From positions 1 through 32,121 of the forward strand of contig NZ_JBEFNA010000023.1 of assembly GCF_040199715.1 (NCBI RefSeq): a DNA stretch of 32,121 nucleotides. The letters run 5' to 3'. The first letter of the stretch is position 1. Each line of letters opens with the position of its first letter. This DNA is from Fusobacterium sp. SYSU M8D902 (GTDB lineage Bacteria > Fusobacteriota > Fusobacteriia > Fusobacteriales > Fusobacteriaceae). The notes beneath the pieces are model-generated. The model searched no databases. It had not been told where the DNA came from and saw only the letters and a list, made by a program, of their open reading frames with translations. The translations under genes were made by a program, and so were the position numbers. This document shows, in pieces, positions 23,810 to 31,732 of this stretch.

Positions 23810-25153
23810 ATGAAAATAATCATCATTGGTGGAGTTGCAGCAGGAATGTCAGCAGCAGCTAAAGCTAGCAGAATAGACAAAAATGCTGAGATTGTCATTT
23901 ATGAAAAAACTGAAATTGTTTCTTGGGGAGCTTGTGGACTTCCTTATTATGTAGGAAACTTCTATGAAGATCCTAATAATATGATTGCTAGACCAGTTGA
24001 AAAGTTTATCGAAGCTGGTATGAACATCAAAATCAAACACGAAGTTATAGGTATTGATGTTGAGAAAAAAGAGATCACTATTAAAAATCTAGTTACTAAT
24101 GAAGTTTTCAATGATAGCTATGATAAATTAATGGTAGCAACAGGAGCTCATGCTATAATGCCACCTATAAAAAATCTTTCTGCTAAAGGTGTATACACTT
24201 TAAAAGATTATACAGATGGATTAATCTTAAAAGAAGAAATGATGAAAGATGAACACCAAGAGATTATTGTTGTAGGAGCTGGATACATTGGTATTGAAGT
24301 TGTTGAAGCTGCTAAACACTTAGGAAAAAGAAATGTAAGACTTATCCAATTAGGAGATAGAGTTTTACTTGAAAGTTTTGATAAAGAGATAACTGATGTT
24401 ATGGAAGAGGAGATCAGAGCTCACGAAGGTGTAGAGCTACACCTTGAAGAGGCTGTTCAAGAGATAATTGAAAAAGATGGAAAAGTTGTTGGTATAAAAA
24501 CTAACAAAGGAGAGTACAGTGCTGATTTAGTAGTTATAGCTACTGGAGTTAGACCTAATACTGCTTTCCTAAAAGATACTGGAATTGAGATGTTACCTAA
24601 TGGAGCATTAGTTATTGACGAGTTTGGAAAAACTAGTATAGATTCTATCTACTCAGCTGGAGATTGTGCTACAGTTTACCATATGATTAGAAAAGAGAAT
24701 GTATACATTCCTCTAGCTACTACTGCTAACAAAATAGGAAGAGTTGTTGGAGAAAACCTAGCTGGTAAAAATACTCCTTTCAAAGGAACTTTAGGTTCAG
24801 CAGCTATCAAAGTTTTAGAAGTTGAAGCTGGTAGAACTGGACTTACTGAAAATGAAGCTATCAAATTAGGTATTAACTACAAAACTGTATTTGTAAAAGA
24901 TAAAAACCAAACAAATTACTATCCAGGAAGAGAGGATATATTTGTAAAATTAATATACAATGCTGATACAAGAGTACTTTTAGGAGCTCAAATAGCTGGT
25001 AAAAAAGGTGCTGTTTTAAGAGTTGATGCTTTAGCAACTGCTATCTATTCTGGACTTACTGTAGATGAGATCGGAATGATGGATTTCTGTTATGCACCAC
25101 CATTCGCAAGAACTTGGGACGTTATGAACGTTGCAGGAAACGTAGCAAAATAA
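23810..25153 (+). CDS. CoA-disulfide reductase / NADH oxidase-type flavoprotein
   Basis: 447 residues, a single-cysteine pyridine-nucleotide disulfide oxidoreductase. The FAD motif is IIIGGVAAGMSAAAKASR (4-21). The redox Cys42 lies in SWGACGLPYYVGN. The NAD(P)H motif is VVGAGYIGIEVVEAAKHLG near 154-172, and the second FAD motif is SIYSAGDCA near 281-289. The C-terminal CYAPPFARTWDVMN resembles the CoA-disulfide reductase end that supplies the catalytic Tyr. Such enzymes reduce CoA or other disulfides, or oxygen to water or peroxide. There is no fused rhodanese domain. AGGAGG lies 8 bases before the ATG. The following cystine-type symporter, 34 bases downstream, favours a thiol/disulfide role. 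Confidence 0.85.
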   Translation: MKIIIIGGVAAGMSAAAKASRIDKNAEIVIYEKTEIVSWGACGLPYYVGNFYEDPNNMIARPVEKFIEAGMNIKIKHEVIGIDVEKKEITIKNLVTNEVFNDSYDKLMVATGAHAIMPPIKNLSAKGVYTLKDYTDGLILKEEMMKDEHQEIIVVGAGYIGIEVVEAAKHLGKRNVRLIQLGDRVLLESFDKEITDVMEEEIRAHEGVELHLEEAVQEIIEKDGKVVGIKTNKGEYSADLVVIATGVRPNTAFLKDTGIEMLPNGALVIDEFGKTSIDSIYSAGDCATVYHMIRKENVYIPLATTANKIGRVVGENLAGKNTPFKGTLGSAAIKVLEVEAGRTGLTENEAIKLGINYKTVFVKDKNQTNYYPGREDIFVKLIYNADTRVLLGAQIAGKKGAVLRVDALATAIYSGLTVDEIGMMDFCYAPPFARTWDVMNVAGNVAK

Positions 25154-25187
25154 TTTTTTTATTAATATAAAGGAGAGGAAAGAAAGA

Positions 25188-26609
25188 ATGAATAATGTAT
25201 TTTTTCAACAATTTTTAATGATCAGTGATTTCAAAACTATCATTTTCTTAGCTATTTTATTTTTACTTATTACAATCGTTAACAGATTACCTAAACAGAA
25301 GTTTAACTTCTCTGCTAAGGTAATGGTTGCAACTTTTGTTGGTTTACTTTTAGGACTTGCTATACAAGTAACTGCTGGATTCCCTAGTAACCCTATGGAA
25401 CTTACTTTTGTTAGAGAGTCTACTCTATGGTTTAGTCTTCTTGGTGGAGGATTCATATCTTTAATCAGAATGCTTGTTATCCCTTTAGTTATGGTATCTA
25501 TCATTCACGTTATAATCAACATGAAAGAGGATGCTAACTTAGGAGATCTAGTAAAGAGAACTCTTGTTATAACTTTAGCTATGGTTGCTATCTCTGTTGC
25601 TGTTGGACTTGGACTTGGAATACTATTCAACGTTGGACATGTTGAAAGTGGAGCTGTATTAGCTGAGGGAACTAACAAAATTAGAGAAGTTAAGAATATT
25701 GTTGATACATTAAAAGCACTTATTCCTTCAAACCCAGTTGAGGCTATGGTTAGCTTAAATATCGTTGGACTTGTTATCTTCTCAGCTATCGTTGGAGTTG
25801 CTGCTAAGAGAATGTCTAAAAAATATATGGCAATTGTAAAGCCTTTCTTCGATTTAATAAATGCTTTACAAAAGATTATAGTTTCTATGGCTATGAGTAT
25901 TATCAAATGGATGCCAGCTGCTGTAATTCCTCTACTTGCTAACACAATAGCTCAAAAAGGTATCAGTGCAATAGCTGAAGTTGGAAAATTCATAATTGTT
26001 CTTTACTTAGCTGTAGCAATTATGTTTGTAATCCAAATGATCGCTGTATCTCTTTTTGGAATGAACCCACTTACTTATGTAAAAAAATGTACATCACTAT
26101 TAATTCTTGCATTTACTTCAAGATCAAGTGTTGGATGTTTACCAGTAACAATAGCTACTTTAACAAACAAACTTGGTGTTAGTGAGTCTACTGCAAGTTT
26201 CGTAGGAAGTTTTGGTACTACTGCTGGAATGCAAGGTTGTGCTGGAGTATTCCCTGCTTTAACTATAGTTTTCGTAACTCATATGAGTGGTAACTCTGTT
26301 GATATGACTCTATTTGCTATGGCTGTTATAGTTGTTGCTATCAGTTCATTAGGAATTGCTGGAATACCTGGAACTGCTACAATGGCTGCTTCTGTTGGAT
26401 TATCAGGAACTGGATTAGCTGCTCTATTCCCTATGATCAACCCTATACTAGCTATAGACCCTATCATAGATATGCCTAGAACTATGCTTAACGTTATCGG
26501 TTCTGTAACAAATGCATTAATGGTAGATAAGAGCTTAGGACAAATAGATATGACTATGTATAATGATCCTACTGCTGGAAACGAAAGTAACTCAGCTGAA
26601 ATGGAGTAA
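25188..26609 (+). CDS. tcyP: dicarboxylate/amino-acid:cation symporter, cystine (TcyP) type
   Basis: 473 residues with many hydrophobic segments of the DAACS family. Family-typical parts are SLIRMLVIPLVMVSIIHVII near 91-110, the hairpin AFTSRSSVGCLPVTIATL in place of the glutamate-transporter serine-rich loop, GTTAGMQGCAGVFPA, and the terminal substrate-binding NPILAIDPIIDMPRTMLNV. The SRSSVGCLPV and NPILAIDPIIDMPRT versions match the TcyP/YhcL L-cystine branch rather than glutamate or C4-dicarboxylate carriers. It shares a transcript with the disulfide reductase. Import of cystine followed by intracellular disulfide reduction is the likely joint function; substrate identity is inferred. Confidence 0.82.
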   Translation: MNNVFFQQFLMISDFKTIIFLAILFLLITIVNRLPKQKFNFSAKVMVATFVGLLLGLAIQVTAGFPSNPMELTFVRESTLWFSLLGGGFISLIRMLVIPLVMVSIIHVIINMKEDANLGDLVKRTLVITLAMVAISVAVGLGLGILFNVGHVESGAVLAEGTNKIREVKNIVDTLKALIPSNPVEAMVSLNIVGLVIFSAIVGVAAKRMSKKYMAIVKPFFDLINALQKIIVSMAMSIIKWMPAAVIPLLANTIAQKGISAIAEVGKFIIVLYLAVAIMFVIQMIAVSLFGMNPLTYVKKCTSLLILAFTSRSSVGCLPVTIATLTNKLGVSESTASFVGSFGTTAGMQGCAGVFPALTIVFVTHMSGNSVDMTLFAMAVIVVAISSLGIAGIPGTATMAASVGLSGTGLAALFPMINPILAIDPIIDMPRTMLNVIGSVTNALMVDKSLGQIDMTMYNDPTAGNESNSAEME

Positions 26610-26619
26610 TATAAAATTT

Positions 26620-26648
26620 GAGAGCGAATAAAATCGCTCTCTTTTTTT
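26620..26648 (+). terminator. terminator of the cystine symporter operon
   Basis: Perfect 8-bp stem GAGAGCGA/TCGCTCTC (26620-26627 and 26634-26641), 6-base loop and seven T. The convergent minus-strand gene ends at 26647, within this T-run. Confidence 0.88.
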
Positions 26649-27747
26649 ATTGATTCTCAATTTTAAAAATCTCTTTTTTAGAGTAGATATCCATATAGAA
26701 CATATCTTTACTATACCAGATTTCCAACTTACTTCTCTCTGTTTTTACTGTACATTTTACATCTTCAACAATATTATATACCTTCTTAATCAATTTATCA
26801 GAAAAGATATGAGTAAAAATTTCATCATCATCTTTAAGATAGAACTGAATATCTTTGAAAATATACTTCAAAATATCATAGTTACTCTCATATCTGTACT
26901 TATTTCTCTTAACTAAGATATACTCACTAACATAACCATTTTCTATTAAAAATGCTAAGCTATCCTCAAAACTATAGTTAAATTTAGGGAGTAAATTTAT
27001 TGCTGTAACTATCATCTTTTTTATCTTAGAATAACTTTTTACCTTTAATTGTTCCTCAATCAAAAATACAAATCTTTTCTGATCTCTTATATATCTCTTA
27101 AATAGGAATAAAAGCATCTTAATATTGGCCTTCGCCTCAATATCCTCTTTACTTTTTATATAAAATCTGATCTTCTCAACCCTTCCTGAAACTTTAATCT
27201 TCTCACAACTGAGAGTAAACTGTGTATTTTTATTTATATCCTCCTCTATTAGCTGTAATACATAGCGATCTAAGTCATACATTCTCGTATAATTTTCAAC
27301 TTTCAATTGAAATTTTAATTCTGGTAAGGGGATCTCTATTACACTTTTTTGTAGATTTTCAATCATATACATAAAGAAAAAATCCACAGATAACTTATGT
27401 TTCAGGAATAAAAAATTATATAGTGAGTAGCTATTTACTAGCTTTCTCTCCTCTATCAACTTGATAAATAATCCATTTAACTGAAATCTTATCTGCTCCT
27501 TTTTTATATTGATAGAGGAAAAATAGTTGATATAGCTCCTTTCCTCACCTTCAATCAACCAAAATCCTTTTTTTGCAAATCTCTCAAAAAAATTTACCTC
27601 ATCATTTTTCATTTTAGGAATATCTAAGTTGACTATATTAAAGTTTAACTCCTTATTAAATAGGTAATTATCTAGAACTTGTTTTAAAATCTCTCGCTCT
27701 TTTTTTGTCATAAAAGACGAAAATTCAATTTTAAAATTTTTTTTCAT
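26647..27747 (-). CDS. Rep_3-like replication initiator homologue
   Basis: 366 residues. The middle resembles the Rep_3/RepB tandem winged-helix initiators of iteron plasmids. A helical first winged helix (YNFLFLKHKLSVDFFFMYM) is followed by strand-like IPLPELKFQLKVE, then YDLDRYVLQLIEEDINKN, TQFTLSCEKIKVSGRVEKI and RFYIKSK. This matches the Rep_3 pattern of a helix leading to EIN-like residues, then a strand, GR and a F-x-I strand. The extra 150 C-terminal residues are unassigned. An ATG at 27762 exists, but GGAG fits the ATG at 27747 better. No partner rep, par or mob gene is adjacent. It may be a domesticated plasmid gene or a regulator; replication activity is not shown. Recognition is by pattern only. 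Confidence 0.55.
   Translation of the reverse strand: MKKNFKIEFSSFMTKKEREILKQVLDNYLFNKELNFNIVNLDIPKMKNDEVNFFERFAKKGFWLIEGEERSYINYFSSINIKKEQIRFQLNGLFIKLIEERKLVNSYSLYNFLFLKHKLSVDFFFMYMIENLQKSVIEIPLPELKFQLKVENYTRMYDLDRYVLQLIEEDINKNTQFTLSCEKIKVSGRVEKIRFYIKSKEDIEAKANIKMLLFLFKRYIRDQKRFVFLIEEQLKVKSYSKIKKMIVTAINLLPKFNYSFEDSLAFLIENGYVSEYILVKRNKYRYESNYDILKYIFKDIQFYLKDDDEIFTHIFSDKLIKKVYNIVEDVKCTVKTERSKLEIWYSKDMFYMDIYSKKEIFKIENQ
27710..27725 (+). repeat. 16-bp direct repeat, copy 1 (inside the start of the Rep-like gene)
   Basis: ATAAAAGACGAAAATT, identical to the copy at 27846-27861. This copy overlaps codons 8-13 of the Rep-like gene, just downstream of its start. Confidence 0.7.
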
Positions 27748-27776
27748 TGTATCTTTCTCCATATTTTATTTTTTTT

Positions 27777-27833
27777 ACTATATTTTAGAACTATTTTTAT
27801 TATTTTATAAAATAATAATACTAAAAATATAGT
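27777..27833. repeat. large palindrome over the Rep-like gene promoter
   Basis: The inner perfect 22-bp palindrome TTATTATTTTA/TAAAATAATAA spans 27797-27818. Outer arms ACTATATTTTAG (27777-27788) and CTAAAAATATAGT (27821-27833) match apart from one extra A. It covers the -10 box and predicted start of the Rep-like gene. Confidence 0.65.
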
Positions 27834-27843
27834 ATTATTTCAA
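27815..27843 (-). promoter_or_regulatory. promoter of the Rep-like gene
   Basis: On the minus strand TTGAAA (27838-27843), 17-base spacer and TATTAT (27815-27820). A 16-bp repeat copy lies just upstream of the -35, and the palindrome overlaps the -10, an arrangement typical of autoregulated genes. Confidence 0.6.
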
Positions 27844-27845
27844 GT

Positions 27846-27861
27846 ATAAAAGACGAAAATT
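27846..27861 (+). repeat. 16-bp direct repeat, copy 2 (upstream of the Rep-like promoter)
   Basis: ATAAAAGACGAAAATT, identical to 27710-27725, 136 bases away in the same orientation, which is close to 13 helical turns. The two copies bracket the promoter and palindrome. Confidence 0.7.
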
Positions 27862-27879
27862 ATATATTTTTTTCAATAC

Positions 27880-27908
27880 TTGCACTATTTTAAAATAACT
27901 AATATAAT
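27880..27908 (+). promoter_or_regulatory. promoter of the chitobiose/cellobiose operon
   Basis: TTGCAC (27880-27885), 17-base spacer and perfect TATAAT (27903-27908). The predicted start near 27915 gives a short leader of about 30 bases. It is divergent from the Rep-like gene promoter, 37 bases away. Confidence 0.75.
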
Positions 27909-27944
27909 TATAGCACAAATAAAATAAATAATGGAGTGATTGAA

Positions 27945-29261
27945 ATGAATATGATGGAAAAATTTGAAAATACCATGAACAACTATTTTCTTCCTGTTGC
28001 TACAAAATTAGCAGAACAAAAACATCTACAATCTATTAAAGATGGATTACTAGTTTCATTACCTCTAGTTATTGTAGGATCATTCTTTCTAGTTTTTGGT
28101 TTTCTACCAATTCCTGGATACAATGAATTTATGATAAGTATCTTTGGGGAACTTTGGCTTGAGAAATTTTTATATCCTGTTTCTGTTACTTTTGATATTG
28201 TTTCTATTTTTGCTTCAATTGGTATTGCATACCACCTTGCTAAGAAGAATAAAGTAGATTCTCTATCTGCTTCTGCTATATCTTTAGCTATGTTTCTATT
28301 GGTTACACCTAATAAAATATTGGTTGGAGAGAGTAGCACTTCTGGATATGCAATTGCTTATCTTGGAGGAAAGGGATTATTTGTTGCTATAATCTGTGCT
28401 CTTATCTCTACTGAAATATATAGTTGGTTTATCAAGAAAAATTATATAATTAAGATGCCTGAAAGCTGTCCTCCTGCTGTTGCAAAATCTTTCTCTGCTC
28501 TGATACCAGCATTTGTTATCATAGTTCTGTTTTGGCTGGTAAAAATTGGAGTAGAAGCTACTAGTTATAGTGATGTTCATAAGCTTGTTGTAAAATTGAT
28601 CTCAGATCCTTTAACAGGTTTCTCTGCAACTCTATTTGGTGGAATCATCTGTGTACTTATTAACTCTATATTCTGGTCTTTTGGAATACATGGTGGAAGT
28701 ATCTCTGGTATAGTTTTTGGACCTATGTTTACAGTTATTAGAGATGCTAATAGACTAGCTTTTCAAAATGGAAATCCAATTCCTCATATAATATCTGATG
28801 AGTTTTTAAATATCTATGTTTTCATAGGTGGAAGTGGTACAACTTTCTGTTTAGTTCTTTGTTATCTTTTCTATTCAAAAGCTAAACAGTATAAAGAGAT
28901 TGGTAAACTAGCTATTGGAGCTTCTATATTCAATATCAACGAACCGGTTATCTTCGGTTCTCCAGTGGTATTAAATCCAATTTTAATACTTCCTTTTATC
29001 ACAACTCCAATTGTGTTAACACTACTAGATTATTTTCTTATCTCATTTGGTTTAGTCGCACCAGCAGCTATTCCTGTACCTTGGACTATGCCTGTAGTAA
29101 TCAGTGGCTTCCTTACTTCTGGTGGACATATAAGTGGTTCAATAGTTCAGATTTTAAATATAATTGTAGGTTTAATTATATATCTTCCTTTTGTTAAGAT
29201 GCTTGATAAAAAAGCTGAATTAGAGGATATTGAAAATTTTCAAAGTGAGGTAGAAGAATGA
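27945..29261 (+). CDS. PTS lactose/cellobiose-family EIIC
   Basis: 438 residues from the chosen start, an integral membrane sugar channel of the lactose/cellobiose/N,N'-diacetylchitobiose PTS family. About ten hydrophobic segments are present. The signature substrate-site segment NINEPVIFGSPVVLNP lies near residue 335, and SFGIHGGSISGIVFGP near 245. The GTG at 27936 could start the frame, but GGAG at 27933-27936 is properly spaced for the ATG at 27945. It overlaps chbG by 4 bases (ATGA). Neighbouring deacetylase and GH4 genes point to chitobiose or a similar beta-linked disaccharide. EIIB is encoded at the far end of the operon. Confidence 0.93.
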   Translation: MNMMEKFENTMNNYFLPVATKLAEQKHLQSIKDGLLVSLPLVIVGSFFLVFGFLPIPGYNEFMISIFGELWLEKFLYPVSVTFDIVSIFASIGIAYHLAKKNKVDSLSASAISLAMFLLVTPNKILVGESSTSGYAIAYLGGKGLFVAIICALISTEIYSWFIKKNYIIKMPESCPPAVAKSFSALIPAFVIIVLFWLVKIGVEATSYSDVHKLVVKLISDPLTGFSATLFGGIICVLINSIFWSFGIHGGSISGIVFGPMFTVIRDANRLAFQNGNPIPHIISDEFLNIYVFIGGSGTTFCLVLCYLFYSKAKQYKEIGKLAIGASIFNINEPVIFGSPVVLNPILILPFITTPIVLTLLDYFLISFGLVAPAAIPVPWTMPVVISGFLTSGGHISGSIVQILNIIVGLIIYLPFVKMLDKKAELEDIENFQSEVEE

Positions 29262-29965
29262 GAAAAAAATTAATTGTTAATGCTGATGATTTTGGGCTTA
29301 CACCAGGGGTAAACTATGGTATAATTGAAGCATATACCTATGGTATTTTGACATCCACAACACTTATGATAAATCAACCCTTTGCTAAGCATGCTATAAA
29401 TTTAAAAAAACAGTATAAAAATCTTGGACTTGGAATACATCTAACTTTTGATAAGGGAAAAGCTCTTTCTGGAATCTCATCACTTACTGATGAAAATGGA
29501 AATCTGTTAAAATACTCTCTGCTAAAAGATAGTGGAACTGAGGAAGATTTTTATAGAGAAGCAAAGTTACAGCTTGAAAAATTTATTGAATTAGTTGGTG
29601 AAAAACCTACTCATATGGACTCTCACCACCATATTCATATAAAGAGTAATAATGCTGAAAAAGCTGTTCTTAGACTTAGTAAAGAGTACAATTTAAAGAT
29701 CAGAACTCAATGCAATTTAATTGAAGATTTTTATGATGGTGGAGTTGAATTGGAAAAACTTCTAAACACATTAAAAAATAGTAGTTGTGAGATTACTGAA
29801 TTGATGTGTCATCCTGGGTATATTGACCACGCTCTTTTAAAAACTAGCTCATACAATACAAAACGTGAAGATGAGTTAAATATTTTAAAAGATTCTACAC
29901 TTTTAATCTATATAAAAGAAAATTTTGACTTAATTGATTACTTAGGTAACTGTAAGGAGGTATAG
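29258..29965 (+). CDS. chbG: ChbG/YdjC-type chitooligosaccharide deacetylase
   Basis: 235 residues, YdjC-fold carbohydrate deacetylase. The metal site is shown by NADDFGLTPGVNYG (Asp in ADDFG), HLTFDKG with His, and the MDSHHHIHI motif, with a later MCHPGYID. In the chitobiose pathway it removes an acetyl group from diacetylchitobiose-phosphate so that the GH4 enzyme can split it. Its start overlaps the EIIC stop codon. AAGGAGG for the next gene lies inside its 3' end. No signal peptide, so it acts on the phosphorylated cytoplasmic sugar. Confidence 0.9.
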   Translation: MRKKLIVNADDFGLTPGVNYGIIEAYTYGILTSTTLMINQPFAKHAINLKKQYKNLGLGIHLTFDKGKALSGISSLTDENGNLLKYSLLKDSGTEEDFYREAKLQLEKFIELVGEKPTHMDSHHHIHIKSNNAEKAVLRLSKEYNLKIRTQCNLIEDFYDGGVELEKLLNTLKNSSCEITELMCHPGYIDHALLKTSSYNTKREDELNILKDSTLLIYIKENFDLIDYLGNCKEV

Positions 29966-29967
29966 TT

Positions 29968-31311
29968 ATGGATAAAAAATTAAAAATTGTTACTATTGGT
30001 GGTGGTTCTTCATACACTCCTGAAATAATAGAGGGATTTATAAAAAGATATGAAAAATTACCAGTATCTGAGTTATGGCTTGTTGATATTGAAGAGGGTA
30101 GAGAAAAGCTTGAGATCGTTGGAGCTCTAGCTCAGAGAATGATTGATAAAGCTGGTTTAAAAGATAAAATGAAACTGTTCTTAACTTTAAACAGAAGAGA
30201 AGCTCTTGTAGGAGCTGACTTTGTTACAACTCAGTTCCGTGTGGGACTTCTAGAGGCTAGAATAAGAGATGAAAAGATTCCTTTAACTTTTGGAATGTTA
30301 GGACAGGAGACAAATGGTGCTGGTGGATTTGCTAAGGCTATGAGAACAATACCTGTTATACTAGATATTTGTAAAGATATGACTGAACTTTGTCCTAATG
30401 CTTGGCTTGTAAACTTCACTAACCCAAGTGGAATGATTACAGAAACTGTTTTAAAGCAATATCCTAATATAAAAGTGGCTGGTCTATGTAATGTTCCAAT
30501 TGGTATGAAAAAATCTGTTATTGAGGTTTTAGAAGCTGATGAGAAAGATGTAGAGATCACTTTTGGTGGACTTAACCACTTTGTTTGGGCAAGAACTATC
30601 AAGCATAAGGGAGTAGATAAAACTAGAGAGGTTTTGGAAAAGATCCTATCTGGTAATGAAAATCTACCTGCAAACTTAAAAAATAGTACTCCTTGGATTA
30701 AAGAGCAGATTTTAGATACAGGAATGATGCCTTGTCCATATCATAGATACTATTATTTGAGTGATGAGATGTTAAATAGTGAATTAACTTCTTTTAGAGC
30801 TGGAAAGGGAACAAGAGGAGAACAGGTTAAACAAGTTGAGAAAGAGCTATTTGAACTATATAAAGATCCTAACCTAAATGTAAAACCTAAGCAATTGGAA
30901 CAAAGAGGTGGACAATACTATTCAGATGCAGCTTGTGAACTTATCTGTTCTATCTATAATGATGCTGGTACTACAATGGTTGTTTCAACTAAAAACAACG
31001 GAACTATCAAATGCTTACCTGACAATGTTTCAGTTGAAGTAAGTTGTAAAATTTATAGAGATAAGTTAGTTCCACTTCCTCAAGAGGAGATGCCAATAGA
31101 GGTTAGAGGAATCCTACAACTTATGAAAAACTTTGAAGAATTGACAATAATGGCTGGTGTAAATGGAGATTATGGAAAAGCTTTACAAGCTCTAACTATC
31201 AATCCTTTAGTTACAAGTGGAGCTGTTGCTAAACATATTTTAGATGAGATAATTAAACAAAACTGGAAATATTTACCACAATTTCATCACTTAAACTGGG
31301 AGGTAAAATAA
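29968..31311 (+). CDS. chbF: GH4 6-phospho-beta-glucosidase
   Basis: 447 residues, glycoside hydrolase family 4, which uses NAD and a divalent metal. The N-terminal Rossmann motif is VTIGGGSSYTPE (8-19). FVTTQFRVG, TNPSGMITE, GLCNVPIG with the metal Cys and GLNHFVWA with the metal His follow in order. It hydrolyses 6-phospho-beta-glucosides or deacetylated chitobiose-6-phosphate. AAGGAGG sits about 8 bases before the ATG, two bases after the chbG stop. It overlaps the EIIB gene by one base. The choice between cellobiose and chitobiose is made from the ChbG neighbour, so it is inferred. Confidence 0.93.
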   Translation: MDKKLKIVTIGGGSSYTPEIIEGFIKRYEKLPVSELWLVDIEEGREKLEIVGALAQRMIDKAGLKDKMKLFLTLNRREALVGADFVTTQFRVGLLEARIRDEKIPLTFGMLGQETNGAGGFAKAMRTIPVILDICKDMTELCPNAWLVNFTNPSGMITETVLKQYPNIKVAGLCNVPIGMKKSVIEVLEADEKDVEITFGGLNHFVWARTIKHKGVDKTREVLEKILSGNENLPANLKNSTPWIKEQILDTGMMPCPYHRYYYLSDEMLNSELTSFRAGKGTRGEQVKQVEKELFELYKDPNLNVKPKQLEQRGGQYYSDAACELICSIYNDAGTTMVVSTKNNGTIKCLPDNVSVEVSCKIYRDKLVPLPQEEMPIEVRGILQLMKNFEELTIMAGVNGDYGKALQALTINPLVTSGAVAKHILDEIIKQNWKYLPQFHHLNWEVK

Positions 31312-31625
31312 TGAAAAAAATACTATTACTTTGTGCTGCTGGAATGTCAACTAGTATCCTAGTTAACAAAATGAAAGATGCTGCTACTAAAAATGGAATA
31401 GAGGTTGAGATAAAAGCAGTTAGTTTAGATCGTTTTGATTCTCATATTGATGAGTATGATGTATTTCTATTAGGACCACAGGTTAGATTCAAAAAAAATC
31501 AACTTCAACCTATTGCTCATAAAGCAAATAAACCTTTAGAAGTTATCAATACTACAGATTATGGTTTGATGAAAGGTGAAAATGTTCTTAAGTTCGCTTT
31601 AGAATTGATTGAAAAAGGTGTATAA
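31311..31625 (+). CDS. chbB: PTS lactose/cellobiose-family EIIB
   Basis: 104 residues, normal for a free-standing EIIB of the Lac/Cel family. The phospho-carrier Cys8 lies in LLLCAAGMSTSILVNKM. The remaining fold includes the DVFLLGPQVRFKKNQL segment. It accepts phosphate from EIIA and passes it to the incoming sugar at EIIC. The start overlaps the chbF stop (TAATG). It is the last gene before an insertion sequence that begins about 16 bases later. An EIIA gene is not found between them. Confidence 0.95.
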   Translation: MKKILLLCAAGMSTSILVNKMKDAATKNGIEVEIKAVSLDRFDSHIDEYDVFLLGPQVRFKKNQLQPIAHKANKPLEVINTTDYGLMKGENVLKFALELIEKGV

Positions 31626-31677
31626 TAAAAAAGACAGGATGATAGTATAAAAAATTTTGTGTAAATAAAAATCTCTC

Positions 31678-31705
31678 TTGATTATTGATGAATTATAAGT
31701 ATAAT
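31678..31705 (+). promoter_or_regulatory. transposase promoter
   Basis: TTGATT (31678-31683), 16-base spacer and TATAAT (31700-31705), about 28 bases before the transposase start. Confidence 0.5.
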
Positions 31706-31732
31706 TTAATTAATATCAAGGGAGGTTTTTTT

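Noticed and set aside
25505-25945. 146-codon minus-strand ORF
   Set aside because: It is antisense to the symporter gene; its Ile/Thr/Ser-rich sequence mirrors the hydrophobic codons of the real gene.
31626-31732. EIIA gene fragment between chbB and the transposase
   Set aside because: No frame in this roughly 100-base stretch gives more than a few codons of EIIA-like sequence; it is insertion-sequence end and promoter.
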